From assembly GCF_001510715.1 (NCBI RefSeq), contig NZ_LMTJ01000008.1:441794-505793 (forward strand): a DNA stretch of 64,000 nt, given 5' to 3'. This document shows positions 18,001-26,043 of the stretch, piece after piece (the stretch's first letter is position 1; every line of letters begins with the position of its first letter). Both the position numbers and the translations under genes were made by a program. Under the pieces are notes generated by a model. It was given only the letters and a program-made list of their open reading frames with translations, made no database searches and was not told where the DNA came from. This DNA is from Bacillus sp. FJAT-29814 (GTDB lineage: Bacteria > Bacillota > Bacilli > Bacillales > Cytobacillaceae).

Positions 18001-18289
18001 GCTGGAAAGTGCAGGACTTCAGGTAAAGGTTGTCGGCAAAATCGGCTCCGAAGGACCGACATTGTTGGATATCATTCATCAGGGCGAGGCTCAGTTGATT
18101 ATCAATACGTTAACAAAAGGGAAACAGCCAGAGCGGGACGGCTTTAGAATCCGCCGCGAAGCAGTTGAAAATGGGGTCCCGTGTTTAACTTCATTGGACA
18201 CCGCCAATGCCATTTTGAATATTATCGAATCGATGAATTTTTCTGCAGACCCGATGAAACCAGCGAAAAAGGAGGCTGTTTTTGCATGA
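15083..18289 (+). CDS. pyrAB: Carbamoyl-phosphate synthase, pyrimidine-specific large subunit
   Basis: PyrAB (1068 residues) makes carbamoyl phosphate from bicarbonate, ammonia and two ATP. It shows the internal duplication of carB: two ATP-grasp halves, each opening with a GSGPI motif (VIGSGPIVIGQAAEFDYAG; VLGSGPIRIGQGIEFDYA) and containing IEVNPR/LEVNPR near the end. A C-terminal MGS-like regulatory domain follows (about 930-1060; ATSGTAVVLESAG). It starts 8 bases inside pyrAA after ACAGGAGGT and ends in an ATGA overlap with pyrK. Confidence 0.97.
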   Translation: MPKRTDIYSILVIGSGPIVIGQAAEFDYAGTQACLALKEEGYRVILVNSNPATIMTDTEIADAVYIEPLTVEFVSRIIRKERPDALVATLGGQTGLNLAVELSKSGVLDECGVEILGTKLSAINQAEDRELFRQLMNELDEPVPESEIVHELGEAAAFVDKIGFPVIVRPAFTLGGTGGGICHTMEELEEIITSGLKNSPVHQCLLEKSIAGYKEIEYEVMRDSNDNAIVVCNMENIDPVGVHTGDSIVVAPSQTLSDREYQLLRNVSLKIIRALGIEGGCNVQLALDPDSFNYYIIEVNPRVSRSSALASKATGYPIAKLAAKIAVGLTLDEMMNPVTGKTYASFEPALDYIVTKIPRWPFDKFESGNRSLGTQMKATGEVMAIGRNFEESLLKAIRSLEAGVHHFELIGAAEIDNELLEKRIRKAGDERLFYIAEALKRGFTVEDIHDWSKIDLFFLKKMEGIIELEARLSQHPFQSELLKEAKQKGFNDKKIAELWVSTEYEICRYRKKMGIVPVYKMVDTCAAEFESETPYYYGTYEEENESIVTGRDSVIVLGSGPIRIGQGIEFDYATVHSVTAIKEAGYEAIIINNNPETVSTDFSISDKLYFEPLTIEDVMHIVDLEQPVGVVVQFGGQTAINLASGLAANGVKILGTSLEDLDRAENRDKFEHTLQQLNIPQPLGKTALTVEEALLIAEEIGYPVLIRPSYVLGGRAMEIVYHQEELLKYMEHAVKINPEQPVLIDRYLTGKEIEVDAISDGRNVLIPGIMEHIERAGVHSGDSIAVYPPQTLTAEVKQKLVNYTEKLAIGLNIIGLLNIQYVVCGKEVYVLEVNPRSSRTVPFLSKITNVPMAKIATKAILGHSLLEQGYQTGLVPEKTGVFVKVPVFSFAKLRSVDISLGPEMKSTGEVMGKDLTLEKALYKGLIASGMNIQKFGTVLFTVADKDKAESLRLAKRFAANGYRLMATSGTAVVLESAGLQVKVVGKIGSEGPTLLDIIHQGEAQLIINTLTKGKQPERDGFRIRREAVENGVPCLTSLDTANAILNIIESMNFSADPMKPAKKEAVFA

Positions 18290-19065
18290 TTAAAAAAGAG
18301 GTATGCAAAATAATCAGCCAAAAGGAAATTGCCACCGATATTTATGAACTTACTGTAGAAGCAGAATTCGTCAGCGAGATTAAGGCACCAGGACAGTTTG
18401 TCCATATCCGGGTGGGAAATGGTTGGGATCCGCTGCTTAGACGGCCTATTAGCATATCATCCTTCGATAAGACCCTGAATCAATTTACAATGATTTACCG
18501 CAAGGAAGGCAAAGGCACCTCCTTCCTTGCAGAAATGGTGCCGGGAATGGTGCTGGATATCCTAGGACCGTTGGGAAATGGTTTTCCGGTTGAAGAAGCT
18601 AAAATAGGGGATACCGCCCTCCTTGTTGGCGGTGGTATCGGTGTCCCGCCTCTTTACGAACTTTCTAAACAATTGCGGGCGAAAGGTGTAAAAGTTGTCC
18701 ATGTCCTGGGGTTTCAAACAGAATCCGCTGTCTTTTATGAACAGGAATTTTGGGAAACCGGAGTAACATATGTGGCAACTGTTGATGGATCCTACGGCAC
18801 AAAAGGCTTAGTCACGGATGTAATTGATGGCCAGGATTTAAGATTTGACTGCATTTATAGCTGCGGACCAACACCAATGTTAAGGGCGCTGGAACAGCGC
18901 TACACTGATAAAAAGTTATTCCTGTCCTTGGAGGAGCGGATGGGCTGCGGAATCGGCGCTTGTTTTGCCTGTGTCTGTAAGCAAGCGGGCGATCCATCGG
19001 GGGTTTCTTATAAAAAAGTTTGCAGTGATGGGCCTGTGTTTCGGGCAGGGGAGGTGCTGATATGA
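18286..19065 (+). CDS. pyrK: Dihydroorotate dehydrogenase electron transfer subunit PyrK
   Basis: PyrK (259 residues) carries FAD and a [2Fe-2S] cluster and passes electrons from PyrD to NAD+. The FAD-binding RRPISISS and RKEGKGTSFLAEM blocks, the NAD-binding GGGIGVPPLYEL, and the cluster cysteines (MGCGIGACFACVCK plus a Cys in KKVCSDG) are all present. ATG 18286 overlaps the pyrAB stop and follows AAAGGAGG; the longer frame upstream is within pyrAB. It overlaps pyrD by four bases. Confidence 0.96.
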   Translation: MIKKEVCKIISQKEIATDIYELTVEAEFVSEIKAPGQFVHIRVGNGWDPLLRRPISISSFDKTLNQFTMIYRKEGKGTSFLAEMVPGMVLDILGPLGNGFPVEEAKIGDTALLVGGGIGVPPLYELSKQLRAKGVKVVHVLGFQTESAVFYEQEFWETGVTYVATVDGSYGTKGLVTDVIDGQDLRFDCIYSCGPTPMLRALEQRYTDKKLFLSLEERMGCGIGACFACVCKQAGDPSGVSYKKVCSDGPVFRAGEVLI

Positions 19066-20003
19066 GCATGTTGAATATTGAATTGCCCGGCTTGTCACTG
19101 AAAAATCCGATTATGCCGGCCTCTGGCTGCTTCGGATTCGGACGCGAATATAGCCAGTTTTACGATTTAAGCATGCTTGGGGCGATCATGATTAAAGCCA
19201 CAACGGTAGAACCGCGATTTGGTAACCCAACCCCAAGAGTCGCGGAAACAACAGCGGGGATGCTTAATGCAATCGGCTTGCAAAATCCCGGGCTTGAAAA
19301 AGTAATCTCCGAGGAGCTCCCATGGCTAGCACAATATGATGTACCAATTATTGCTAATGTCGCCGGATCCTTGGAGGAGGACTACGTAACTGTCGCCGAA
19401 CGAATATCCCAAGCACCTAATGTTCATGCGCTTGAGTTAAACATATCCTGCCCCAATGTCAAGGAAGGCGGGATGGCATTTGGAACTATTCCTGAGGTTG
19501 CTAGAGTGTTGACTCGGAAGGTGAAGGAGGTGTCCGCGGTTCCGGTGTACGTGAAGCTGTCTCCGAATGTCACCAATATCGTCGAAATGGCCAAGGCTGT
19601 TGAGGCTGGCGGAGCAGATGGAATCACAATGATTAATACACTTGTCGGCATGAGGCTTGATTTAAAGACAGGAAAGCCGATCTTGGCTAATCGGACGGGC
19701 GGCTTGTCAGGCCCAGCGATTAAGCCGGTGGCACTGCGGATGATTTATGAAGTCAGCCAGGCCGTGGATCTCCCGATCATCGGGATGGGCGGCATTTCAT
19801 CTGCGGAGGATGTAATAGAATTTTTTTATGCCGGTGCAAGCGCAGTCGCGGTCGGGACAGCAAATTTCGTAGATCCATTCGTCTGTCCAACGATTATTGA
19901 ACAATTGCCCGCTTTAATTGACCAATTAGGGTTTGATCATATCAGTGAATGTACGGGAAGGAGCTGGAAACAGCATGGACAACACGCTTATTATCGCGCT
20001 TGA
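19062..20003 (+). CDS. pyrD: Dihydroorotate dehydrogenase, class 1B catalytic subunit
   Basis: PyrD (313 residues) oxidises dihydroorotate to orotate with FMN and works in a heterotetramer with PyrK. Class 1B markers are the catalytic cysteine in LNISCPNVKEGGMAFG and the FMN-binding IGMGGISSAEDVIEF with NRTGGLSGPAIKP. GGGGAGGTG lies before ATG 19062, within pyrK. The C-terminus (ECTGRSWKQHG) extends about ten residues and overlaps pyrF by 29 bases. Confidence 0.96.
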   Translation: MSMLNIELPGLSLKNPIMPASGCFGFGREYSQFYDLSMLGAIMIKATTVEPRFGNPTPRVAETTAGMLNAIGLQNPGLEKVISEELPWLAQYDVPIIANVAGSLEEDYVTVAERISQAPNVHALELNISCPNVKEGGMAFGTIPEVARVLTRKVKEVSAVPVYVKLSPNVTNIVEMAKAVEAGGADGITMINTLVGMRLDLKTGKPILANRTGGLSGPAIKPVALRMIYEVSQAVDLPIIGMGGISSAEDVIEFFYAGASAVAVGTANFVDPFVCPTIIEQLPALIDQLGFDHISECTGRSWKQHGQHAYYRA

Positions 20004-20691
20004 TTTTCCGGGACTAAGGGAAGTTGAGCAATTTTTACAGCCGTTTTCCGGGAAAAGCCTGTTTGTGAAGGTCGGGATGGAGCTATTCTATCAGGAAGGG
20101 CCTGCGATTATTCATATGTTAAAAGAATCAGGGCATCAAATATTCCTGGATTTAAAGCTTCATGATATTCCGAATACAGTTTATGGGGCCATGAAGGGAC
20201 TAGCGCGTTTGGAATGTGACCTTGTCAATGTTCATGCCGCCGGCGGTAAAGAGATGATGGCAGCAGCACTTGAAGGGCTCGAGGCAGGTACACCTGCAGG
20301 AAGAAACCGTCCGTTATGTATTGCAGTCACACAATTAACAAGTACTTCTCAAGAACAAATGAAGCAAGAACAGCTAATTCCCGTTTCACTGGAGGAATCG
20401 GTGCTGCATTATGCAGCACTGACACGGGAAGCCGGCTTGGACGGAGTTGTCTGCTCGGCCTGGGAAGCTGCAGCGATTCGCAAGCAGTCCGGTGAATCAT
20501 TTTTAACAGTCTGTCCGGGAATCAGAATGACTGCTGATGCAACTGGGGATCAGAAACGTGTCGCTACACCTGAGTTTGCCAGAAAGTCTGGCGTCAGCTC
20601 AATTGTCGTAGGTCGGTCGATTACGAGGGCCGTAGACCCACTTGCAAGTTATCAACAATGGATGGAAGCATGGAAGGGAGTACGAGTATGA
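19975..20691 (+). CDS. pyrF: Orotidine 5'-phosphate decarboxylase
   Basis: PyrF (238 residues) converts OMP to UMP. The active-site Asp-Lys-Asp array is intact in FLDLKLHDIPNTV, and the phosphate-binding VCPGIR and VVGRSITRA are present. ATG 19975 follows GGGAAGGAG and gives MDNTLIIALDFPG like B. subtilis; a longer frame from 19933 is inside pyrD. The stop overlaps the pyrE start (ATGA). Confidence 0.97.
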   Translation: MDNTLIIALDFPGLREVEQFLQPFSGKSLFVKVGMELFYQEGPAIIHMLKESGHQIFLDLKLHDIPNTVYGAMKGLARLECDLVNVHAAGGKEMMAAALEGLEAGTPAGRNRPLCIAVTQLTSTSQEQMKQEQLIPVSLEESVLHYAALTREAGLDGVVCSAWEAAAIRKQSGESFLTVCPGIRMTADATGDQKRVATPEFARKSGVSSIVVGRSITRAVDPLASYQQWMEAWKGVRV

Positions 20692-21329
20692 AACACTTAA
20701 TTGCTGAAAAACTATTAGAAATTAATGCCGTGGCGTTGAGACCGCAGGACCCATTTACTTGGACTTCAGGCCTTCGCTCGCCAATATATTGCGATAATCG
20801 GCTAACCCTGTCCTACCCGGAAGTGCGTCGCCAGATTGCCAAGGGATTACAGACATTGATTCATAATAACTTTACTGGAGTCGAGGTCATTGCAGGTACC
20901 GCAACTGCGGGTATTCCCCATGCGGCCTGGGTAAGCGAGCTGATGGGAATGCCGATGTGCTATGTCCGTTCCAAAGCCAAAGGACACGGCAAGGGCAATC
21001 AAATCGAAGGCAAAGTCGAGCTAGGGCAAAAGGTAGTCGTTGTCGAGGACCTAATTTCGACTGGCGGCAGTGTGATTACCTCGGTTCAAGCTTTAAGAGA
21101 AGCAGGCTGCAACGTACTTGGGGTGGTCTCTATTTTTACATATGGACTGGATAAGGGGAAAATAGCCTTTGCCGAGGAAGGCATCGTGAGCCATTCATTA
21201 ACTGATTTTCCGGCGCTAGTCGAGACTGCGATTGAAAAAGGGTATATTAGCCAAGCTGACCAGGAAAGTTTGCTCGACTGGAGTAAGAATCCGGGGGAAT
21301 GGAGCAGGCGGTTTGAAGTAGTTTTGTAG
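20688..21329 (+). CDS. pyrE: Orotate phosphoribosyltransferase
   Basis: PyrE (213 residues) joins orotate with PRPP to give OMP. The PRPP motif VVVVEDLISTGGSVITS, the flexible catalytic loop (SKAKGHGKGNQIEG) and the orotate-side FTWTSGLRSPIYCDNR are clear. ATG 20688 overlaps the pyrF stop and follows AAGGGAG; the extension from 20658 is pyrF sequence. It is the last pyr gene and is followed by a two-way terminator. Confidence 0.97.
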   Translation: MKHLIAEKLLEINAVALRPQDPFTWTSGLRSPIYCDNRLTLSYPEVRRQIAKGLQTLIHNNFTGVEVIAGTATAGIPHAAWVSELMGMPMCYVRSKAKGHGKGNQIEGKVELGQKVVVVEDLISTGGSVITSVQALREAGCNVLGVVSIFTYGLDKGKIAFAEEGIVSHSLTDFPALVETAIEKGYISQADQESLLDWSKNPGEWSRRFEVVL

Positions 21330-21345
21330 GTAATAGAATCAAAAG

Positions 21346-21368
21346 AAGCCCCGGTTCATCCGGGGCTT
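21346..21368. terminator. Bidirectional terminator between pyrE and rqcH
   Basis: A perfect stem AAGCCCCGG / CCGGGGCTT with TTCAT loop. A-rich sequence before it gives a T-run on the - strand, so it can end both pyrE and the convergent rqcH. Confidence 0.85.
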
Positions 21369-21379
21369 TCCTCACTATA

Positions 21380-23095
21380 TCAGCCATTTTTCTTCAATTT
21401 TAATACAATATCCTCATCCGGAGTGACGTAAGCTGTCTGCTGATTGTCATAAATCACAAATCCCGGCTTGGCCCCGTTTGGTTTCTTCACATGGCGCACT
21501 TTTGTAAAGTCAACCGGTACCGAACTCGAATTGCGTGCCTTGCTAAAATAGGCCGCCAGCATCGCCGCTTCCAAGATCGTCTCTTCAGCGGGCTCCTTGC
21601 TGCGGATGACCACGTGCGAACCGGGAATATCCTTCGTATGGAGCCAGATTTCATCGCGGGCGGCCAGCTTATTGGTTAAATAATCATTTTGCTTATTATT
21701 TTTTCCAACAATGATCTCCGTGCCGTCTGAGGCGATAAAATGATCCAGGACCGGCCGTGCGTTTTGCGCCTTTTTGCCATGTCGTTTTTGTCTCTCGCGA
21801 ATATATCCACCTTCAACCAGCTCTTCGCGGATTTCCTGGATATCCTTCGGCGAAGCGGTTTGTACCTGTTGCAGCAGGCTGTCAAAATAGGACGCCTCTT
21901 CTCGTGCCTTTTCGATTTGATCTATTACAATCGAAACGGAATTTTTCGCCTTCTGGTATTTGGAGAAATATTTTTGTGCGTTATCGGACGGCGTTTTCCT
22001 AGGGTCAAGGGGAATGACAATGGTCCTGCCTGCTTCATCGTAATAATCAAGCACTTCGATTTCCTTCATGCCTTTCTTGGCGGCATATAAATTGGCGGTT
22101 AATAATTCGCCATAACGCTGAAATTTCTCCGCTTGCTCCGCGTCCTTAAGCGTAGCTTCTAGCTTCTCGATTTTCTTTTCATTTTTTTCTTTTTCATTGG
22201 CAATCAGCCGTTCGATGTCGTGCCCCTGCTGCTTGACGCGGTCACGTTCGGCCTTGCCAAAATAGAAACGGTCCAGCATTTCGCTTAATGTGGCAAAACT
22301 ACGGACCACCGCGTTGACATGCTGAAGCGGGTACAGATAAAATACTTCCTTTTCTGCAGCAGCCATTATTGCTGGTTTAAGATCGCCGGAAGAAATCCGA
22401 TTAATCAGCGTGATAAATACAGGCGGCACCGTCGTTCGGTTAGCCATTCCGCTTTGAAAAATCACTTCCTTGGCGAACAGCGGGGAGATTCCGGCAAACT
22501 GTTCTACTAGTTGGCGGTCGATACGTCCGGCGTTAAAATCAATTTTTCGCGTAACATCCTCGGCCGTCGCTGAAAATGGATTCTGCTTATGCTGCTCTGG
22601 CGGGGAAACATATGACTGGCCAGGCAAGATCGCCCGATGGCTGTTGACCGCAAACGAAACATGCTTGATGCTGTCAAGAATGAGATTGCGCGTCTTATCG
22701 ACAAGCACGATATTGCTGTGCCGGCCCATAATTTCAATGATAAGCTGTTTATACGATACATCACCGATTTCATTTCGGCCTTTGACCTCTAAAATGATCA
22801 TCCGCTCTGTCTCGACTTGATATAGATCCTCGACAATATGGCCCTCAATATGTTTTCGAAGCAGCATGCAAAACATGGGCGGTTCGCTTGGGTTTTCATA
22901 AGCTTCGTTTGTTAGCTGGGCCCTGGCATAACTCGGATGGGCCGACAACAGGAGTTTATGGTTGACCCCTCCTGCCCGGATCGTCAGGATAATTTCATTT
23001 TTATAGGGCTGATGAACCTTATTGATTCGGCCGCCTTTAAGGGCCCGGGAAAGTTCATTGGCCATCGCTTTTGTAAATAAACCATCAAATGACAT
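21380..23095 (-). CDS. rqcH: Ribosome quality control protein RqcH (NFACT family; FbpA/YloA)
   Basis: RqcH (571 residues) binds the obstructed 50S subunit and adds C-terminal alanine tails with tRNA-Ala. The N-terminal NFACT-N domain (MSFDGLFTKAMANEL), helix-hairpin region, long central coiled coil (about 285-345) and C-terminal NFACT-R domain (NDYLTNKLAARDEIWLHTKD; GSHVVIRSKEP) are in order. ATG 23095 is used because AAAGGATG precedes it and it restores the usual N-terminus; an ATG nine bases earlier lies inside that site. Position 97-98 reads Glu-Arg where B. subtilis has Asp-Arg. The cys genes found between pyrE and this gene in B. subtilis are missing. Confidence 0.94.
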   Translation of the reverse strand: MSFDGLFTKAMANELSRALKGGRINKVHQPYKNEIILTIRAGGVNHKLLLSAHPSYARAQLTNEAYENPSEPPMFCMLLRKHIEGHIVEDLYQVETERMIILEVKGRNEIGDVSYKQLIIEIMGRHSNIVLVDKTRNLILDSIKHVSFAVNSHRAILPGQSYVSPPEQHKQNPFSATAEDVTRKIDFNAGRIDRQLVEQFAGISPLFAKEVIFQSGMANRTTVPPVFITLINRISSGDLKPAIMAAAEKEVFYLYPLQHVNAVVRSFATLSEMLDRFYFGKAERDRVKQQGHDIERLIANEKEKNEKKIEKLEATLKDAEQAEKFQRYGELLTANLYAAKKGMKEIEVLDYYDEAGRTIVIPLDPRKTPSDNAQKYFSKYQKAKNSVSIVIDQIEKAREEASYFDSLLQQVQTASPKDIQEIREELVEGGYIRERQKRHGKKAQNARPVLDHFIASDGTEIIVGKNNKQNDYLTNKLAARDEIWLHTKDIPGSHVVIRSKEPAEETILEAAMLAAYFSKARNSSSVPVDFTKVRHVKKPNGAKPGFVIYDNQQTAYVTPDEDIVLKLKKNG

Positions 23096-23165
23096 GGAAA
23101 ACATCCTTTACTAATACATATGCCTTCATTATATCCTACTTTATAATGTTCTGTCGCAAATACCT

Positions 23166-23196
23166 CCGGAATAATCCATTCCGGTAGCATTTTTTT
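23166..23196 (+). terminator. Terminator-like hairpin in the rqcH-yloB gap
   Basis: CCGGAAT (23166-23172), loop AATCC, ATTCCGG (23178-23184), then TAGCA and seven T. It points toward the + strand but no + strand gene ends before it, so it could be a leader attenuator for the ATPase gene or a remnant. Confidence 0.5.
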
Positions 23197-23262
23197 GGAC
23201 GACCCCGAATAAGCTTTCTTAGAGCATGTCTGAATTTTTAAAGGGGGAAGTGAGATGGTCGG

Positions 23263-25941
23263 ATGAAGTTCCATGAGATGGAGATAAAACAAGTAGAAAA
23301 GGCTTTAGAAACCGACTTTTCGGCTGGGTTATCACAAACTGAAGTTAACCAAAGGTTAAAACAACATGGTTTAAACGAACTGGAAGAAGGGGAAAAGCAA
23401 TCGGCCTTACTGTTATTTTTCAGCCAATTTAAAGATTTCATGGTCCTGGTGCTGCTTGCTGCAACTTTAATATCAGGACTGTTGGGTGAATATATTGATG
23501 CGATTGCGATTATCGCGATTGTCATTATAAATGGCATTCTCGGTTTCTACCAAGAGCGGCGGGCGGAAAAATCCCTCCAGGCTTTAAAAGAGCTGTCAGC
23601 GCCGCAGGTTCATGTGCTAAGAGAAGGTAAATGGGTGAAGATTCCCTCCAAAGAAATTATCATCGGAGATATTTTGAAATTTACGAGCGGTGACCGAATC
23701 GGCGCCGATGTCCGGATTATCGAGTCTAACAGTTTGGAAATAGAGGAATCTGCGTTGACAGGAGAATCCGTTCCTGTTGCAAAAAATATAGACCCGTTAA
23801 CTCAAGCCAATCCAGGGATTGGTGATATGGAAAATACCGCCTTTATGGGAACGATGGTTACCCGGGGAAGCGGAATGGGTGTCGTGATTGCAACTGGCAT
23901 GAAGACGGCAATGGGGCAAATTGCCGGGCTCCTACAGAGCGCTGAAGCACAGGAAACCCCGTTGCAGCGGCGCCTTGCCCAATTGGGGAAAATTCTAATA
24001 ACCGTTGCGTTATTGTTAACGGTTCTCGTGGTAGTAGTTGGTGTGATTCAGGGGCACGACATTTATACAATGTTCCTGGCCGGAGTTTCGCTTGCCGTGG
24101 CGGCGATACCTGAAGGACTGCCGGCGATTGTTACCGTGGCGCTATCGCTTGGCGTGCAAAAAATGATCAAACAAAATGCGATTGTCCGCAAGCTTCCTGC
24201 TGTGGAAACGCTCGGTTGTGCCTCGGTTATATGTTCCGACAAAACAGGGACGATGACTCAAAACAAAATGACAGTTACTCACCTCTGGAGCGGCGGGCAA
24301 ACGTGGACAGTCGATGGGGTCGGTTACCAGCCTCAAGGCGATTTTTACCGAAATGAACAAAAGGTTCAGCCTCGGGAAGAAAAAGCCCTGCAGCAAATGC
24401 TCATTTTTGGCATGCTTTGCAATCATTCAGAATTGAACCTGAAAGATAACCAATACACACTAGATGGTGACCCGACAGAAGGGGCTTTGCTAGTCAGTGC
24501 AATGAAGGCCGGATTTAACAGGCCGAAGCTGCTGGAGGAATTTACCATCATCAAGGAATTTCCGTTTGATTCAGCACGGAAAATGATGAGTATCCATGTT
24601 AAAGATAAACAGGGGCGGCATTTCATTGTCACCAAAGGTGCACCGGATGTTATTCTGGGGATCAGCGAATCGATTCTTTGGGATGGTCGGACCCAATATT
24701 TAAATAAGGATACACAAATTAAGGTCCAGACTGCAATCGACAATCTTGCTTCACAGGCACTGAGGACAATTGCGATTGCCTTTAAGCCGATTTCAGCCAA
24801 TACAATTATTTTTAGTGAGCAGGAAGCGGAGAGCAAATTGACCTTTATCGGTGTCCAGGGGATGATTGATCCGCCAAGACCGGAAGTGAAGGCGGCGGTC
24901 CAGGAGTGTAAAGAAGCTGGGATTAAAACGGTTATGATCACCGGGGACCATATCATTACCGCCAAAGCCATCGCCGCACAGCTTGGGATTTTAACGAAGA
25001 AAAGCAAAGTTCTTGATGGCAAAGCGTTGTCGGAAATGTCTGTTTCGGACCTAGAAGAAGTGGTCGAGGAAGTGTCCGTTTTCGCGAGGGTATCGCCCGA
25101 GCATAAGCTGAAAATTGTCAATGCCCTGCAAAATCGCGGCCATGTTGTCGCAATGACTGGAGACGGCGTTAATGATGCTCCGGCAATAAAAGCAGCCGAT
25201 ATTGGTGTAGCGATGGGGATAACCGGGACCGATGTCGCTAAAGAAGCTTCAGCGCTCGTTCTATTGGATGACAATTTTGCCACCATTAAAGCTGCGATTA
25301 AAGAAGGCAGAAATATCTATGAAAATATTCGTAAATTTGTCCGTTATTTGTTGGCATCCAATGTTGGTGAGATCTTGGTGATGTTGTTTGCGATGCTGCT
25401 GGGACTGCCTCTACCGCTCGTTCCGATCCAAATCCTCTGGGTAAACTTGGTGACGGATGGACTGCCAGCAATGGCCCTTGGACTTGATCGTCCGGAAGAA
25501 AATGTGATGAAGCGGGGACCGAGGAGTCCGAATGAGGGAGTATTTTCCCGCGGACTTGGCTGGAAGGTGCTTTCCCGGGGGTTCTTAATCGGGCTTGTAA
25601 CCTTGATCGCCTTTATGATTGTCTATCATAACGACCCGTCACAGCTGGAATATGCTCAAACGGTTGCGTTTGCCACATTGGTCATGGCACAGCTGATTCA
25701 TGTGTTTGACTGCCGCAGTGAAAAATCAGTGTTATCAAGAAATCCATTCGGCAATCCATATTTGGTTTGGGCAGTGATATCTTCCTTGTTGCTGATGTTT
25801 GTCGTGATCTATTACCCGCCGCTGCAGCCGGTATTCCATACGCTGCCGATTGCGGCCAAGGATTGGCTGCTAATTGTCGGGTTATCCGCCATTCCAACTT
25901 TTTTGCTGGCCGGCTCATTTTTATTAAGAAAAACGAAATAA
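23263..25941 (+). CDS. yloB: P-type calcium-transporting ATPase (YloB-like)
   Basis: This 892-residue P2A-type ATPase resembles SERCA and B. subtilis YloB, a calcium pump linked to spore resistance. It has the N-terminal cation ATPase domain (GLSQTEVNQRL), TGES in the actuator loop, the M4 ion-site motif AAIPEGLPAIV, the phosphorylated Asp in CSDKTGTMTQNK, the KGAPD nucleotide site and TGDGVNDAPA, then M5-M10 helices. The VNLVTDGLPAMALG motif in M6 supports calcium or manganese. AAAGGGGGAAG precedes ATG 23263. A single-gene unit with its own terminator. Confidence 0.9.
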   Translation: MKFHEMEIKQVEKALETDFSAGLSQTEVNQRLKQHGLNELEEGEKQSALLLFFSQFKDFMVLVLLAATLISGLLGEYIDAIAIIAIVIINGILGFYQERRAEKSLQALKELSAPQVHVLREGKWVKIPSKEIIIGDILKFTSGDRIGADVRIIESNSLEIEESALTGESVPVAKNIDPLTQANPGIGDMENTAFMGTMVTRGSGMGVVIATGMKTAMGQIAGLLQSAEAQETPLQRRLAQLGKILITVALLLTVLVVVVGVIQGHDIYTMFLAGVSLAVAAIPEGLPAIVTVALSLGVQKMIKQNAIVRKLPAVETLGCASVICSDKTGTMTQNKMTVTHLWSGGQTWTVDGVGYQPQGDFYRNEQKVQPREEKALQQMLIFGMLCNHSELNLKDNQYTLDGDPTEGALLVSAMKAGFNRPKLLEEFTIIKEFPFDSARKMMSIHVKDKQGRHFIVTKGAPDVILGISESILWDGRTQYLNKDTQIKVQTAIDNLASQALRTIAIAFKPISANTIIFSEQEAESKLTFIGVQGMIDPPRPEVKAAVQECKEAGIKTVMITGDHIITAKAIAAQLGILTKKSKVLDGKALSEMSVSDLEEVVEEVSVFARVSPEHKLKIVNALQNRGHVVAMTGDGVNDAPAIKAADIGVAMGITGTDVAKEASALVLLDDNFATIKAAIKEGRNIYENIRKFVRYLLASNVGEILVMLFAMLLGLPLPLVPIQILWVNLVTDGLPAMALGLDRPEENVMKRGPRSPNEGVFSRGLGWKVLSRGFLIGLVTLIAFMIVYHNDPSQLEYAQTVAFATLVMAQLIHVFDCRSEKSVLSRNPFGNPYLVWAVISSLLLMFVVIYYPPLQPVFHTLPIAAKDWLLIVGLSAIPTFLLAGSFLLRKTK

Positions 25942-25951
25942 AGTGTGTTAT

Positions 25952-25998
25952 AATCCAAAAGGTAATAGAATCTAATCTATTGCCTTTTTGGATTTTTT
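25952..25998 (+). terminator. Long rho-independent terminator after yloB
   Basis: AATCC at 25952 pairs with GGATT at 25990-25994 in a near-perfect long stem through AAAAGG-TAATAGA / TCTATTGCCTTTTT, then T to 25998. Confidence 0.88.
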
Positions 25999-26043
25999 AA
26001 AATAAAAAATTCTGTACATTTTCAAAGAATGGATGTGCAATAA

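Noticed and set aside
23105..23262. yybP-ykoY manganese riboswitch before the P-type ATPase
   Set aside because: The conserved core motifs of that riboswitch are not visible; only a simple hairpin is present.
24423..25286. 287-codon minus-strand frame within the calcium ATPase gene
   Set aside because: It is antisense to well-conserved P-type ATPase motifs (TGDGVND and others) and its translation is Ser/Ala/Ile-rich without a recognisable domain. Shadow frame.
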